From assembly GCA_949292775.1 (NCBI GenBank), contig CASFBL010000003.1, forward strand, positions 1-64,000: a DNA stretch of 64,000 bases, in the 5' to 3' direction. The notes below the pieces were generated by a model. It made no database searches and had not been told where the DNA came from. It saw only the letters and a program-made list of their open reading frames with translations. Of the stretch, positions 25,049-34,199 are shown one piece after another (the first letter of the stretch is position 1; every line of letters starts with the position of its first letter). Origin of the DNA: an uncultured Eubacteriales bacterium (GTDB lineage Bacteria > Bacillota > Clostridia > Oscillospirales > Acutalibacteraceae). The position numbers and the translations under genes are program-made.

Positions 25049-27436
25049 TTACTCCGAAAATAATTTTTCAGCATATCTGACAGAGCCCATCGCATCTTTT
25101 GAGTAGAAGTCCGCGCCGATACGGTCCGCGTAGTCCTGTGTGAGTACCGCGCCGCCAACCATAATTTTACAGGCGGGGTATTCTTTATTTAAGAGCTTGA
25201 TTGTTTTTTCCATATTCACAACGGTTGTGGTCATCAAAGCACTCAAGCCCACCAAGCGCACCTGCTCGCGCTTTGCCGTTTCTAAAATCTGTTCCGGCGG
25301 GACATCTTTGCCGAGATCCAGCACTGTAAAACCATAGTTTTCCAAAAGGACTTTCACGATATTCTTGCCGATGTCATGAATATCGCCCTGGACGGTCGCG
25401 ATGACGATTTTGCCTTTGCTTTCGCCCGCCTGACCGCTTTTTTGCAAGGCGGTACGAATAACTTCAAACGCGGCTTTTGCCGCTTCCGCACTCATCAGAA
25501 GCTGCGGCAAAAACAATGTGCCTTTTTCGAAGCCCTCGCCCACGATGTCGAGCGCCGGCATCAGCTCGCTTTCTACAATTTCGAGCGGTTCTTTCGTTTG
25601 CAAAAACACCTGCGTCTGCTCCGTGGCTTGGGTTTTTAAGCCTTTGATAACGGCGGTTTTTAAGTCCGTTTCGTTATTTGCCGCCGTCGGCGCGGTCGCG
25701 GCTGCTTGCGTTTGCACTGCGTGCGCCATATAGGTTTCAAAATTTTCATCCATGCCCTGCAGCGCGCAGAACGAATAATACGCCTGCATCATTTTTTCGC
25801 TTTGCGGGTTGATAATCCCGGCGGAAAGCCCGCGCTGCATTGCCATTGTAAAGAACGCGGTGTTGATGTTTTCGCGCGCGGGAAGCCCGAACGAAATATT
25901 GGAAACGCCTAAAACCGTATGCACGCCGAGCTTATGGCGGATATAGTCGAGCGCGTCCAATGTGATTTGGGCATTATCCGCCCCGGTACTCACGGTTAAG
26001 GTCAGCGCGTCGATGATCAAATCTTTTTTCGGAATGCCGTAAGACGCGGCGGTTTTAATCATTTTCTCGGCAATTCGGATTCTGCCCTCGGCGGTGTCGG
26101 GAATACCGTTTTCGTCCAAGGTTAAACAAACGACCACGCCGCCGTATTTTTTGGCGAGCGGGAACACCGCTTCCATGGAGCTTTGCTTGCCGTTTACGGA
26201 GTTGATTAAAGGCTTGCCGTTATAAAGGCGCAAAGCGTGTTCCATGGCAGTTGTGTCGGAAGTATCAATCTGCAAAGGCAGATTGGTGATGGTTTGAAGC
26301 GCCTGCACGGTTTCAGGCAGGACTTTCGCTTCGTCCAGCTCCGGCAAGCCGACATTGACATCGAGCACATCCGCCCCGGCATCCACTTGGGAGACCGCCT
26401 GTTCAAACACATAAGCCGTGTCGCCGGTCAAGAGCGCTTGTTTTAACCGCTTTTTGCCGGTCGGATTGATGCGTTCACCGATAATCACGGGCTTGTCCGC
26501 AAGGAAAACGGTTTTAGAATACGAAGTTACGGTTGTAAAGTCTTTTCCCTTTACTTCTTGTGGCACAATCGGTTTGCATTTCTTCACTGCTTCGCGCAAA
26601 TGGTCGGGCGTTGTGCCGCAGCAACCGCCGACCGCCTGCACGCCGGGCAGGGACGCAATTTCAAAAAGCGCCTCAGAAAATGCATCCGGCGCGACATCAA
26701 AAGTCGTAACACCGTCCACACAAGTCGGCAACCCCGCGTTCGGATTCACGGCAATCGGGGTAGATGAATATTTTAAAACCTCCTGCACCATCGGCAGCAT
26801 CTGCCGCGGCCCGAGCCCGCAGTTAAAACCAATCATATCCACGCCTAAACCCTCGAGCGTAAACAGCGCGGTCGGAATATCCGCCCCGGTCAGAAGCTTG
26901 CCGTTTTCATTGAAAATCATGGTGACGACTACCGGCAAATCGCTGTTTTCTTTGGCGGCGAGCACCGCCGCTTTGATTTCGTACAAGTCGCCCATGGTCT
27001 CAATCAACACCAAATCAGCGCCCGCCTTTGCTCCGGCGACGACCTGTTCTTTGTAAAGCTCGTAAGCTTCACAGAATTCCAGCTCGCCGGAGGGTTTTAA
27101 CAGCTTGCCCGTCGGGCCCATATCAAGCGCGACAAGCACCTCTCGCCCCGCTTCCGCCGCCGCACGCTTAGCGAGCGCCACACCGGCCTCGACAAGTGTG
27201 GGCACCGTATAGGGCGGTTCTTGAAATTTCAGCGCGTTCGCGCCGAATGTGTTGGTTTTTAAAATATCACATCCCGCTTCGACATAGGATTTATGAATGG
27301 AATACACAGTGTCGGGGTGTAAAATGTTCCAAGTCTCGGGCAGTTCGCCGGCGGCAAGGCCGCAGGACTGCAGCTGCGTGCCCATCGCCCCGTCAAACAA
27401 AAGCATTTCCCGTCCAAGTCTGTCTTTAAAGCTCAT
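25049..27436 (-). CDS. metH: Cobalamin-dependent methionine synthase, short form without reactivation domain
   Basis: Transfers a methyl group from methyl-tetrahydrofolate through cobalamin to homocysteine. Homocysteine domain about 1-290 with zinc cysteines in IGFNCGLGP and AVGGCCGTTPDHLR. Pterin domain about 310-570, starting VIIGERINPTGKKRLKQALL. Helical cap and B12-binding Rossmann domain about 590-795 with the cobalamin motif GDIHDIGKNIVKVLL and VGGAVLTQDYADRIGAD. The AdoMet-binding reactivation domain that extends E. coli MetH to over 1200 residues is absent, as in many clostridia. AAGAGGAA precedes the ATG. It follows the Rrf2 regulator by 50 bases on the same strand. Confidence 0.95.
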   Translation of the reverse strand: MSFKDRLGREMLLFDGAMGTQLQSCGLAAGELPETWNILHPDTVYSIHKSYVEAGCDILKTNTFGANALKFQEPPYTVPTLVEAGVALAKRAAAEAGREVLVALDMGPTGKLLKPSGELEFCEAYELYKEQVVAGAKAGADLVLIETMGDLYEIKAAVLAAKENSDLPVVVTMIFNENGKLLTGADIPTALFTLEGLGVDMIGFNCGLGPRQMLPMVQEVLKYSSTPIAVNPNAGLPTCVDGVTTFDVAPDAFSEALFEIASLPGVQAVGGCCGTTPDHLREAVKKCKPIVPQEVKGKDFTTVTSYSKTVFLADKPVIIGERINPTGKKRLKQALLTGDTAYVFEQAVSQVDAGADVLDVNVGLPELDEAKVLPETVQALQTITNLPLQIDTSDTTAMEHALRLYNGKPLINSVNGKQSSMEAVFPLAKKYGGVVVCLTLDENGIPDTAEGRIRIAEKMIKTAASYGIPKKDLIIDALTLTVSTGADNAQITLDALDYIRHKLGVHTVLGVSNISFGLPARENINTAFFTMAMQRGLSAGIINPQSEKMMQAYYSFCALQGMDENFETYMAHAVQTQAAATAPTAANNETDLKTAVIKGLKTQATEQTQVFLQTKEPLEIVESELMPALDIVGEGFEKGTLFLPQLLMSAEAAKAAFEVIRTALQKSGQAGESKGKIVIATVQGDIHDIGKNIVKVLLENYGFTVLDLGKDVPPEQILETAKREQVRLVGLSALMTTTVVNMEKTIKLLNKEYPACKIMVGGAVLTQDYADRIGADFYSKDAMGSVRYAEKLFSE

Positions 27437-27486
27437 ATCGTTCCTCTTTCCAAACGCCGCGGCGTTTTTCCGGTGTTATCGCAAAA

Positions 27487-27921
27487 TTATCCTTTGTTGC
27501 AACAGGTCTTTTTGGTTTTCTGCTTTTCTACAAGGTAGGCAAGTGTTATGGAATCGACCACCTCGTTGATAGCGTCCAAAACATTCTGCCAAATCTCAAT
27601 CGTCACACAGTCCTCGCAGTTTTCGCAGTGATGGTCTTCCTCCAAACACGAAACCGGCGCAAGACTTCCTTCGGTCACACGCAAAATCTCGCCGACAGTA
27701 TATTCCTCCGGGGTTTTCGTAAGCCGATAGCCGCCCTGTTTGCCGCGCGTGCTTTCAACAAGTCCCTTTGCAGAAAGCGATTTGATAATCTGTTCCAAAT
27801 ATTTTTCGGAAATCCCCTGTCTTGTCGCAATGGTTTTGATAGAAACACAGCCGTCGTCCGTGTGCTGCGCCAAATCGAGCATCAACCGGATTGCATAGCG
27901 TCCTTTTGTGGAAATTTTCAT
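27487..27921 (-). CDS. Rrf2-family transcriptional regulator (IscR/CymR-like)
   Basis: Winged-helix regulator of 144 residues. MKISTKGRYAIRLMLDLAQH opens the protein, a helix-turn-helix lies at IKTIATRQGISEKYLEQIIKS, and the wing is STRGKQGGYRLTKTPEEYT. The sensor region has Cys92, Cys99, Cys102 and Cys105, close to the Cys92/98/104 pattern that binds a [2Fe-2S] cluster in E. coli IscR. CymR, in contrast, lacks these cysteines. An Fe-S or metal sensor is therefore likely (inference). The C terminus ends with another CC (KTCCNKG). The frame extends to 27939, but homologues start at MKIS. Gene order regulator then metH suggests one transcript; iscS-iscU lie beyond metH. Confidence 0.88.
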   Translation of the reverse strand: MKISTKGRYAIRLMLDLAQHTDDGCVSIKTIATRQGISEKYLEQIIKSLSAKGLVESTRGKQGGYRLTKTPEEYTVGEILRVTEGSLAPVSCLEEDHHCENCEDCVTIEIWQNVLDAINEVVDSITLAYLVEKQKTKKTCCNKG

Positions 27922-27962
27922 AGCACATCCATCCCTCATTTGATAGAATTTCCGTTTGTTTT

Positions 27963-27991
27963 ATAATAATACAAAAATAGTAGGAATTCAA
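27963..27991 (-). promoter_or_regulatory. Promoter of the Rrf2 regulator (and metH)
   Basis: Minus-strand TTGAAT, a 17-base spacer and TATTAT, about 40 bases upstream of the MKIS start. An AATTCA-N9-TGAATT inverted repeat (27985-28005) overlaps its -35. Confidence 0.6.
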
Positions 27992-28008
27992 TCTGAAAAT
28001 GAATTTTC

Positions 28009-28037
28009 TTGACGGATTCGTGAAAAACAGATAGTAT
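28009..28037 (+). promoter_or_regulatory. Promoter of the pyrimidine nucleoside phosphorylase gene
   Basis: TTGACG, a 17-base spacer and TAGTAT, 25 bases before the ATG. It is divergent from the Rrf2 promoter. Confidence 0.75.
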
Positions 28038-28062
28038 TAAGAGTAGAAAGGATGCGGTTTTT

Positions 28063-29364
28063 ATGCGTATGCTGGATATTTTGGAAAAGAAAAAACGCGG
28101 CGGGCAGTTAAGCAAAGACGAAATCGCCTTTTTTGTGCGCGAGTACACCGTAGGAGCGATTCCCGACTATCAGGCATCGGCGCTTTTAATGGCGATTTGC
28201 CTAAAAGGCATGGCCGAAGAAGAAGCGGTCGCCTTAACGGACTGCATGGCGCACTCCGGTGACATGCTCGACCTTTCCGCAATAAACGGCATCACGGCGG
28301 ACAAACATTCCACAGGCGGCGTCGGCGACAAAACGACGCTGATTGTTGCGCCGATTTGCGCTTCGTGCGGCTTAAAAATCGCGAAAATGAGCGGCCGGGG
28401 GCTTGGGCACACCGGCGGCACGGTAGATAAATTAGAAAGCATTCCGGGCTATCGCACTGCGCTTTCCAACGAAGAATTTTTTGCGCAGGTCAACCGCGTG
28501 GGCGTGAGCATTATCGGGCAGACGGGCGACCTTGCCCCGGCGGATAAGCTTTTATATGCCCTGCGCGACGCCACGGCGACGGTAGACAATATTGCGCTGA
28601 TTGCGTCGAGCATTATGAGCAAAAAGCTTGCGGCGGGCGCGCAAAACATTGCGCTGGATGTAAAGTGCGGCAGCGGCGCGTTTATGCAGACAAAAGAGGA
28701 CGCCCAAGCGCTTGCAAAACTGATGGTAAAAATCGGAAAAGGCTGCAATCGCAACACCGCCGCGGTCATTACCGACATGGACACCCCGCTCGGCACACAC
28801 ATCGGCAACGCCTTGGAGGTCACCGAAGCCGCCGCGATTTTGCAAAACCGCGGGGATATGCAGCTACGAGAACTCTGCCTGACGCTTGCGGCGCACATGC
28901 TTTCGATGAGCTACGGCATTTCCTATGACGAGGCCTACAAGCAGGCGGAAACAGCAATGACAAGCGGCAAGGCGTTTTTAAAAATGCAGGAATGGGTCGA
29001 GGCGCAAGGCGGCGACGCGCGTGTTCTTTCAGAAAAGGAATGTTTCCGAAAAGCCGCAGCGCACTGCACCGTGACAGCGGAAACAGACGGCTATCTTACC
29101 CGCATGAACACCCACACAGTCGGGGAAAGCGCTTCCCTTTTGGGCGCGGGACGCGCGGTAAAATCGGACAGCATCGACCCTGCGGCGGGCATTGTGCTTT
29201 ACCGAAAGACCGGCGATGCTGTCAGAAAAGGCGAACCGATCGCCGAATTGTTCGCGTCGAGTGAAGAAAAACTGCAAGCCGGCAAAGCACGATTCTTGGA
29301 AGCTTTGTCCTTTGGAGACGCTGATCCTCAAAAACGCCCGCTGATTCTCGGCACGGTCGTTTGA
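28063..29364 (+). CDS. pdp: Pyrimidine-nucleoside phosphorylase
   Basis: Phosphorolysis of uridine, thymidine and deoxyuridine, salvaging bases and pentose phosphates. The 433 residues equal the B. subtilis Pdp length. Signature block KHSTGGVGDKTTLIVAPICA, then KMSGRGLGHTGGTVDKLESI, both typical of the thymidine/pyrimidine phosphorylase family; DVKCGSGAFMQTKEDA follows. The C-terminal domain includes GAGRAVKSDSIDPAAGIVLY. AAAGGATG upstream of the ATG. It is a single-gene unit with its own promoter and terminator. Confidence 0.95.
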   Translation: MRMLDILEKKKRGGQLSKDEIAFFVREYTVGAIPDYQASALLMAICLKGMAEEEAVALTDCMAHSGDMLDLSAINGITADKHSTGGVGDKTTLIVAPICASCGLKIAKMSGRGLGHTGGTVDKLESIPGYRTALSNEEFFAQVNRVGVSIIGQTGDLAPADKLLYALRDATATVDNIALIASSIMSKKLAAGAQNIALDVKCGSGAFMQTKEDAQALAKLMVKIGKGCNRNTAAVITDMDTPLGTHIGNALEVTEAAAILQNRGDMQLRELCLTLAAHMLSMSYGISYDEAYKQAETAMTSGKAFLKMQEWVEAQGGDARVLSEKECFRKAAAHCTVTAETDGYLTRMNTHTVGESASLLGAGRAVKSDSIDPAAGIVLYRKTGDAVRKGEPIAELFASSEEKLQAGKARFLEALSFGDADPQKRPLILGTVV

Positions 29365-29375
29365 AAACAGATTAC

Positions 29376-29405
29376 AAAAGCCCCCGTCTTTTGACGGGGG
29401 CTTTT
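29376..29405. terminator. Bidirectional intrinsic terminator
   Basis: AAAAGCCCCCGTC and its complement around a TTTT loop, between the converging pdp and aspartokinase genes. Confidence 0.92.
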
Positions 29406-29426
29406 TGCTTTTCAATTTGCACTGAA

Positions 29427-30635
29427 TTAGTCAGCCGGATAGAAAGCTTTGTGCACAGCGGCAACCGCGCGGTCAGCATCCTTCAGATTGATCAGAACAG
29501 AAATCTTGATTTCGCTGGTGGAAATCATGTCGATGTTGATGTCGTGCTCATAAAGCGCCTCGAACATTTTGGAGGCCGTGCCGGGGTGAGATTCCATGCC
29601 GGCGCCGACCACGGAGATCTTGGCGACCTCGGTGTCGCAGACAACATTCTTGTCGTCAATATCGAAGGTGTCACGGACAGCCTGAACCGCTTCGTCTGCA
29701 TTCGACTTGGAAACGGTAAAGGTAATGTCTTTTGTATCATCTCTGCCGACAGACTGCAGAATAATATCTACATTGATTTTCTTCTGTGCAAGCTTTGCAA
29801 ACAGTTTAAAGGCAACGCCCGGGTTGTTGGGAATACTCTTAACAGAAATACGGGCGACATCCGTATCTTTTGTTACACCTCTGACCAGCATTTTTTCCAT
29901 TTTTGCGACCTCCTTAACGATTGTGCCGGGAACTCTTTTCAGACTGGAAAGCACTTCAATTTCCACATTGTATTTTTTCGCCATTTCCACAGAGCGGTTG
30001 TTGAGCACCTGCGCGCCGAGCGTAGCAAGCTCGAGCATTTCATCATAGGTGATTTCCTGCAATTTTTTGGCATTGGGCACCTTGCGCGGGTCGGCGGTAA
30101 ATACGCCCTCAACATCGGTGAAAATCTGGCAGCGGTCGGCGTGCATCGCCGCCGCAATGGCAACAGCGCTTGTGTCGGAACCGCCGCGGCCGAGCGTGGT
30201 CAAATCATCATATTTGTTGATGCCCTGGAAGCCCGCGACCACCACGATGTTGTGCCGGTCGATTTCCGCACGCATACGGTCGGTTTTAATCGATTTAATA
30301 CGCGCAATGCCGTAAGCGGAGCTTGTGTTGAACCCGGCCTGCCAGCCCAAAAGGGAAACCACCGGATAACCCAGCTTTTCAATCGCCATAGCCAGCAGAG
30401 AAATTGAAATCTGCTCGCCTGCGGTCAACAGCATATCCATTTCACGCTTGGAAGCGGAAGGATTGATTTCTTTTGCTTTTTCAATCAGATCGTCGGTCGT
30501 ATCGCCCTGCGCCGAAACCACGACGACAACATCGTTGCCTGCGCGGTAGGTATCCGTAACGATATTTGCGACATTCATCACTCTTTCGGCATTGGCAACC
30601 GAGCTGCCGCCGAACTTCTGAACGATAAGTCCCAT
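29427..30635 (-). CDS. lysC: Aspartate kinase
   Basis: Phosphorylates aspartate, first step to lysine, threonine and methionine. The kinase domain begins LIVQKFGGSSVANAERVMNV and includes TLGRGGSDTSAVAIAAAMHA. Two C-terminal ACT domains (from ARISVKSIPNNPG and from AKISVVGAGMESHPGTASKM) give feedback control by lysine and/or threonine. It has 402 residues from the ATG at 30635; the upstream TTG is inside GGAGG. It lies 47 bases after hom, so both steps around aspartyl phosphate/semialdehyde share one transcript. Confidence 0.96.
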   Translation of the reverse strand: MGLIVQKFGGSSVANAERVMNVANIVTDTYRAGNDVVVVVSAQGDTTDDLIEKAKEINPSASKREMDMLLTAGEQISISLLAMAIEKLGYPVVSLLGWQAGFNTSSAYGIARIKSIKTDRMRAEIDRHNIVVVAGFQGINKYDDLTTLGRGGSDTSAVAIAAAMHADRCQIFTDVEGVFTADPRKVPNAKKLQEITYDEMLELATLGAQVLNNRSVEMAKKYNVEIEVLSSLKRVPGTIVKEVAKMEKMLVRGVTKDTDVARISVKSIPNNPGVAFKLFAKLAQKKINVDIILQSVGRDDTKDITFTVSKSNADEAVQAVRDTFDIDDKNVVCDTEVAKISVVGAGMESHPGTASKMFEALYEHDINIDMISTSEIKISVLINLKDADRAVAAVHKAFYPAD

Positions 30636-30682
30636 ATATACCTCCAAATCCGGCAGAAGCCTGCCGTCTGTTTTACTGTTTC

Positions 30683-31921
30683 TTAATAGTCGGTGATGCG
30701 AACGGAAGACAGGATTTCAAGCCCCGGCACCGCCGCAAGCTTTTCGCAAAGCGTCTGTTCCACTTCTTCACCGGTTACGAACGCGAGCTCTGTTTCGGGG
30801 GCGTTCTCACGGGTCAAAACGCGCACCTTGCCGAGCGATGCTTCCACTGCGGAAAGCACGGCAGCTTTATCGGCAGCAATCGCGCGGATATACAGCGCGG
30901 TAGGCAGCGTCTTATAGTCCACAACATAATTTTCTTCGCTTTGCCCCCAGCCGAACGCTTTTTTGCGCCCGACATGCTTCGCACAATCAATCACATCCGC
31001 CACAACGGCGCTGGCGGTCGGGAGTTTGCCCGCACCCTTGCCGTAAAACACAACATCACCGATTGCGTCGCCGCGCACCAAAATGGCATTAAATACATCG
31101 CGGACAGAAGCGAGCTGGCTGCCGTCCATCACAACAGCGGGGCTGACCATTGCGGTAATTTTGCCGTTGTCGAGACGCTTTGCACGCCCAAGCAGTTTAA
31201 TCACGCCGCCGTAATTGTGCACATAAGCAACATCTTCCAGCGCGATTTTGGTAATACCCTCGGTGTGCACGCTGTCAGGGTAAACATGCTTGCCAAAGCA
31301 AAGCGACGCCAAAATGCAGATTTTGCGGCAGGCGTCATGCCCTTCAATATCTGCCGTCGGGTCTTTTTCTGCATAGCCGTTGTCCTGCGCGAGTTTGAGC
31401 GCAGCTTCAAAGGACATCTGCTTTTCAATCATCATGGTGAGAATAAAGTTGGTCGTACCGTTAAGAATACCGGCAATTTCGTCAATCTCGTTGGCGGCAA
31501 GGCACTGGGTAATCGGACGGATAATCGGAATACCGCCGCCGACAGACGCTTCAAACAGGAAGTTCACATTGTTTTCTTCCGCCAAGGTCAAAAGCTCATA
31601 GCCTTTCGCTGCGACCAGTTCCTTGTTGGAGGTGACAACGCTCTTGCCCGCTTTGAGCAAAGACGAGACAAACTCAAACGCCGGGTGCAGGCCGCCCATG
31701 GTCTCTACAACAATCTTGACTTCCGGGTCGTTTAAAATAATGTTAAAATCCTTAATAAATTTATCCGCATTCGGGTCGCCCGGAAAATCGCGCAAATCCA
31801 GAATGTAACGGAGATCCAAAGCGCTCTGCGTGCTGCGCTTGACAATGCTGTCGTGGTTTTTGTTAAAAACTTCCACCACGCCGGAACCAACCGTGCCGTA
31901 ACCCATTACAGCAACATACAT
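30683..31921 (-). CDS. hom: Homoserine dehydrogenase
   Basis: Reduces aspartate semialdehyde to homoserine. N-terminal nucleotide-binding motif MYVAVMGYGTVGSGVVEVF. The catalytic domain has GILNGTTNFILTMM, then GYAEKDPTADIEGHDACRK with the substrate Asp/Glu and catalytic Lys region. A C-terminal ACT domain (LYIRAIAADKAAVLSAVEAS) allows threonine inhibition. AGGATG six bases before 31921 sets the start, giving 412 residues; the frame continues to 31966. First gene of the hom-lysC pair. Its homoserine can feed the metH branch nearby. Confidence 0.96.
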   Translation of the reverse strand: MYVAVMGYGTVGSGVVEVFNKNHDSIVKRSTQSALDLRYILDLRDFPGDPNADKFIKDFNIILNDPEVKIVVETMGGLHPAFEFVSSLLKAGKSVVTSNKELVAAKGYELLTLAEENNVNFLFEASVGGGIPIIRPITQCLAANEIDEIAGILNGTTNFILTMMIEKQMSFEAALKLAQDNGYAEKDPTADIEGHDACRKICILASLCFGKHVYPDSVHTEGITKIALEDVAYVHNYGGVIKLLGRAKRLDNGKITAMVSPAVVMDGSQLASVRDVFNAILVRGDAIGDVVFYGKGAGKLPTASAVVADVIDCAKHVGRKKAFGWGQSEENYVVDYKTLPTALYIRAIAADKAAVLSAVEASLGKVRVLTRENAPETELAFVTGEEVEQTLCEKLAAVPGLEILSSVRITDY

Positions 31922-32034
31922 ATTCTCACATCCTAAAATATATTGATACAGATAGCATTTTAACACAAACCGGCGACAGAATAAAGAAAAACTTTCTCAA
32001 AAGGCTAAAATTCTATAAAACTTTCTATTATTGA

Positions 32035-32063
32035 TTGTATCTTCCGGCAAAATAGTATAAAAT
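32035..32063 (+). promoter_or_regulatory. Promoter of the AI-2E-family gene
   Basis: TTGTAT, a 17-base spacer and TAAAAT, 55 bases before the start codon. Confidence 0.6.
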
Positions 32064-32117
32064 GTATATATACTGAAAAAGTGGTTGCCGCAGCCGCTGA
32101 CTGCAAAGGAGTACAGT

Positions 32118-33377
32118 ATGGAAAAAACAGAAAAACGCCGGTCGTTTATTATTAACACCGTTTACATTGCAATTATTATCGGTCTTTTTTATTTGGCAAT
32201 CAAATATGCACTGGGCATCGTTTGGCCGTTTGTCGTGGCTTTCTTTTTTGCCATGCTTTTACAGCGCCCCGTCAATTTTTTATCGAAAAAAACACCTTTA
32301 AAACGCGGCATCTCCTCTGTGCTGATGGTTTTGTTTGTGCTGGTCATCTTCGGCTCGATTGCCGGTCTTATCATTGGGCGAATCGTGGTCGAGCTCAAAG
32401 GCTTTTTTGATTATCTGCTCATTAAAATGGAAGATGCGCCCGCTTTTGTCGAGCAAATCCAAGCCTGGCTTTCCGACGCGCTCTCTTTCCTGCCGAAAAG
32501 TCTGCACGAGTCTCTTATGACTGCAACCGAAAACTTTTTGAACAAGCTTATGGGGCTGGAAGCACAGGCTTCTGCCAATGCAGCGCAGACGCAAGGCAGC
32601 GGAATCGATTTTTCCATGCTTTCCTCCCCGCTCAGCATGGTTTGGGGTACAGCAAAGCAAATCCCCATGTTTGCTGTGGGTGTATTGGTGTGTATTGTTT
32701 CCTGCTGCTTTATGACTTCCGACTATCACACACTGCGAAACATGATTTTGTCCATGTTCCCCACCAAAAAACAGGCTGCCGTAGTCCGCACGAAGCAGGT
32801 CACTTTTTCGACGCTCGGCAAGATGGGCAAAGCCTATTCCATTATTCTTTTCGTGACCTTTTCCGAAATGCTGCTCGGGTTAAGCTTCTTAAAGCTGATT
32901 CATGTATATGAAAGCGGCTATATCTTCGCAATCGCTTTCATCACCGCTGTGGTTGATATTATCCCGGTGCTCGGCACGGGAACAATTCTGATTCCGTGGG
33001 CACTGTGGTCTTTATTTACCGGCGACATCGGCCTTGGCATTGGGCTTTTGGTCGTATATGCAATCATCAGCATCATAAGACAAGTCATGGAACCGAAGCT
33101 GGTTGCTGCCCAGCTTGGGCTGCCGCCGTTTATCACCATTATGGCCATGTATGTCGGTTCCCAGCTGTTTGGCTTTATAGGGTTATTCTTGCTGCCGATT
33201 ACCATCATGCTGTTAAAAGTGTTAAACGATGAGGGCATTATCCATATATCCAAAAAGAAAGCCGCTGCCACAGAATCGTCTGAAAGCAGTGAGCACCCTG
33301 TAAGCACTGATAGCGCTGAAAGTGCCGACGAGCCGGCGGCAGAAAACAAAACATCGGAGCAAAACAACCATGATTGA
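32118..33377 (+). CDS. AI-2E-family permease-like membrane protein
   Basis: Member of the AI-2E transporter/YtvI-type family, which despite the name includes Na+/H+ antiporters and proteins of unknown cargo. A 419-residue protein with about eight helices: two at the N terminus (VYIAIIIGLFYLAIKYALGI, FVVAFFFAMLL), a soluble helical stretch, then the conserved C-terminal block FAIAFITAVVDIIPVLGTGT (PxLG motif), ISIIRQVMEPKLVAAQLGLP and FGFIGLFLLPI. The last 45 residues are a Ser/Glu-rich tail. AAAGGAG precedes the ATG. It overlaps the next gene by eight bases. Confidence 0.87.
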   Translation: MEKTEKRRSFIINTVYIAIIIGLFYLAIKYALGIVWPFVVAFFFAMLLQRPVNFLSKKTPLKRGISSVLMVLFVLVIFGSIAGLIIGRIVVELKGFFDYLLIKMEDAPAFVEQIQAWLSDALSFLPKSLHESLMTATENFLNKLMGLEAQASANAAQTQGSGIDFSMLSSPLSMVWGTAKQIPMFAVGVLVCIVSCCFMTSDYHTLRNMILSMFPTKKQAAVVRTKQVTFSTLGKMGKAYSIILFVTFSEMLLGLSFLKLIHVYESGYIFAIAFITAVVDIIPVLGTGTILIPWALWSLFTGDIGLGIGLLVVYAIISIIRQVMEPKLVAAQLGLPPFITIMAMYVGSQLFGFIGLFLLPITIMLLKVLNDEGIIHISKKKAAATESSESSEHPVSTDSAESADEPAAENKTSEQNNHD

Positions 33378-34113
33378 TTTGCATTGTCATTTATTGTGGG
33401 GCATTGACGACGGCGCGCAATCTCCGGAAGACACTTTTTCGCTTTGCGACACCGCCATAGAAAATCAGATTCAGACTGTGGTTTGCACACCGCACATGCT
33501 GAATTTAGAGGAAACCGATGATTATTTATTTGTACGGGACGCACACGCAGAAGAACTGCGCCGGTATCTTGCCGCAAAGCAGATTCCGCTTAAAATCTGT
33601 CTGGGCGCAGAAGTCTATTTGAACGACAGCATTTTTGCAGCTGAAGGGCTGGAATCCCTGACGATTGAAAACACGCGCTATTTGCTTTGTGAGTTTTCCC
33701 TGCGTCCATTCCCGCCCGAGCGTGCACTGGTACTCTTAGAAGAGGTTTTCGACCACGGCCTGACGCCCGTGATTGCGCACCCGGAGCGCTACCCGGTTTT
33801 ACACCGGCACCCCCGCCTGATTGAAGATTTTCAAGATATGGGTGCTTTGTTTCAGGTCAACACCGCTTCTCTGGCAGGGCTGCTCGGCGACGAGATACAA
33901 GACCTTGCCGTTTGGCTTTTAAAAAACGGTGTAGCCGATTTTTTGGCAACAGACGCGCATCGGCCAAACTGGCGTACCAACGCCTTTCAAAAATTTGTTG
34001 AAAAGTTTCCGCCGGAAATCACGCCGGAACTGCTGCGTTGGGTAACGCAGACTGCGCCCTCGCTTTTGCTGGAAAACAAGGAGATTGCCTCCCGCCGCCC
34101 GAGCTTTTTCTGA
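33370..34113 (+). CDS. PHP-family tyrosine-protein phosphatase, CpsB/YwqE type
   Basis: Manganese-dependent phosphatase that dephosphorylates bacterial tyrosine kinases steering capsule and exopolysaccharide synthesis. Metal motifs: MIDLHCHLLWGIDDGAQSPE at the start, TVVCTPHML, GAEVYLN, PVIAHPERYPV and the late FLATDAHRPNWR. At 247 residues it matches YwqE. No Wzz-like modulator or BY-kinase gene is adjacent, which is where this gene normally sits; its partner kinase must be elsewhere or absent. The start overlaps the permease-like gene by eight bases. Confidence 0.9.
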   Translation: MIDLHCHLLWGIDDGAQSPEDTFSLCDTAIENQIQTVVCTPHMLNLEETDDYLFVRDAHAEELRRYLAAKQIPLKICLGAEVYLNDSIFAAEGLESLTIENTRYLLCEFSLRPFPPERALVLLEEVFDHGLTPVIAHPERYPVLHRHPRLIEDFQDMGALFQVNTASLAGLLGDEIQDLAVWLLKNGVADFLATDAHRPNWRTNAFQKFVEKFPPEITPELLRWVTQTAPSLLLENKEIASRRPSFF

Positions 34114-34199
34114 ATTTACAAAGCGTTTACAAAAACGAGCCGTTTTATTCACAAGACGCCGCTATACTATTTTGCAGTTCAAAATTCGGAGGGTTCGCC

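Noticed and set aside
27437..27486. AACGCCGCGGCGTT palindrome between the Rrf2 gene and metH as a terminator
   Set aside because: No T run follows on the minus strand and the loop would be very tight; read-through into metH is more likely.
27437..28062. Riboswitch (SAM or cobalamin type) for metH
   Set aside because: The sequence ahead of metH and ahead of the Rrf2 gene is too short and shows no conserved riboswitch core.
29361..30407. A 348-codon plus-strand frame across the aspartokinase gene
   Set aside because: Antisense shadow of lysC; it begins within the pdp terminator region and has no credible start signal.
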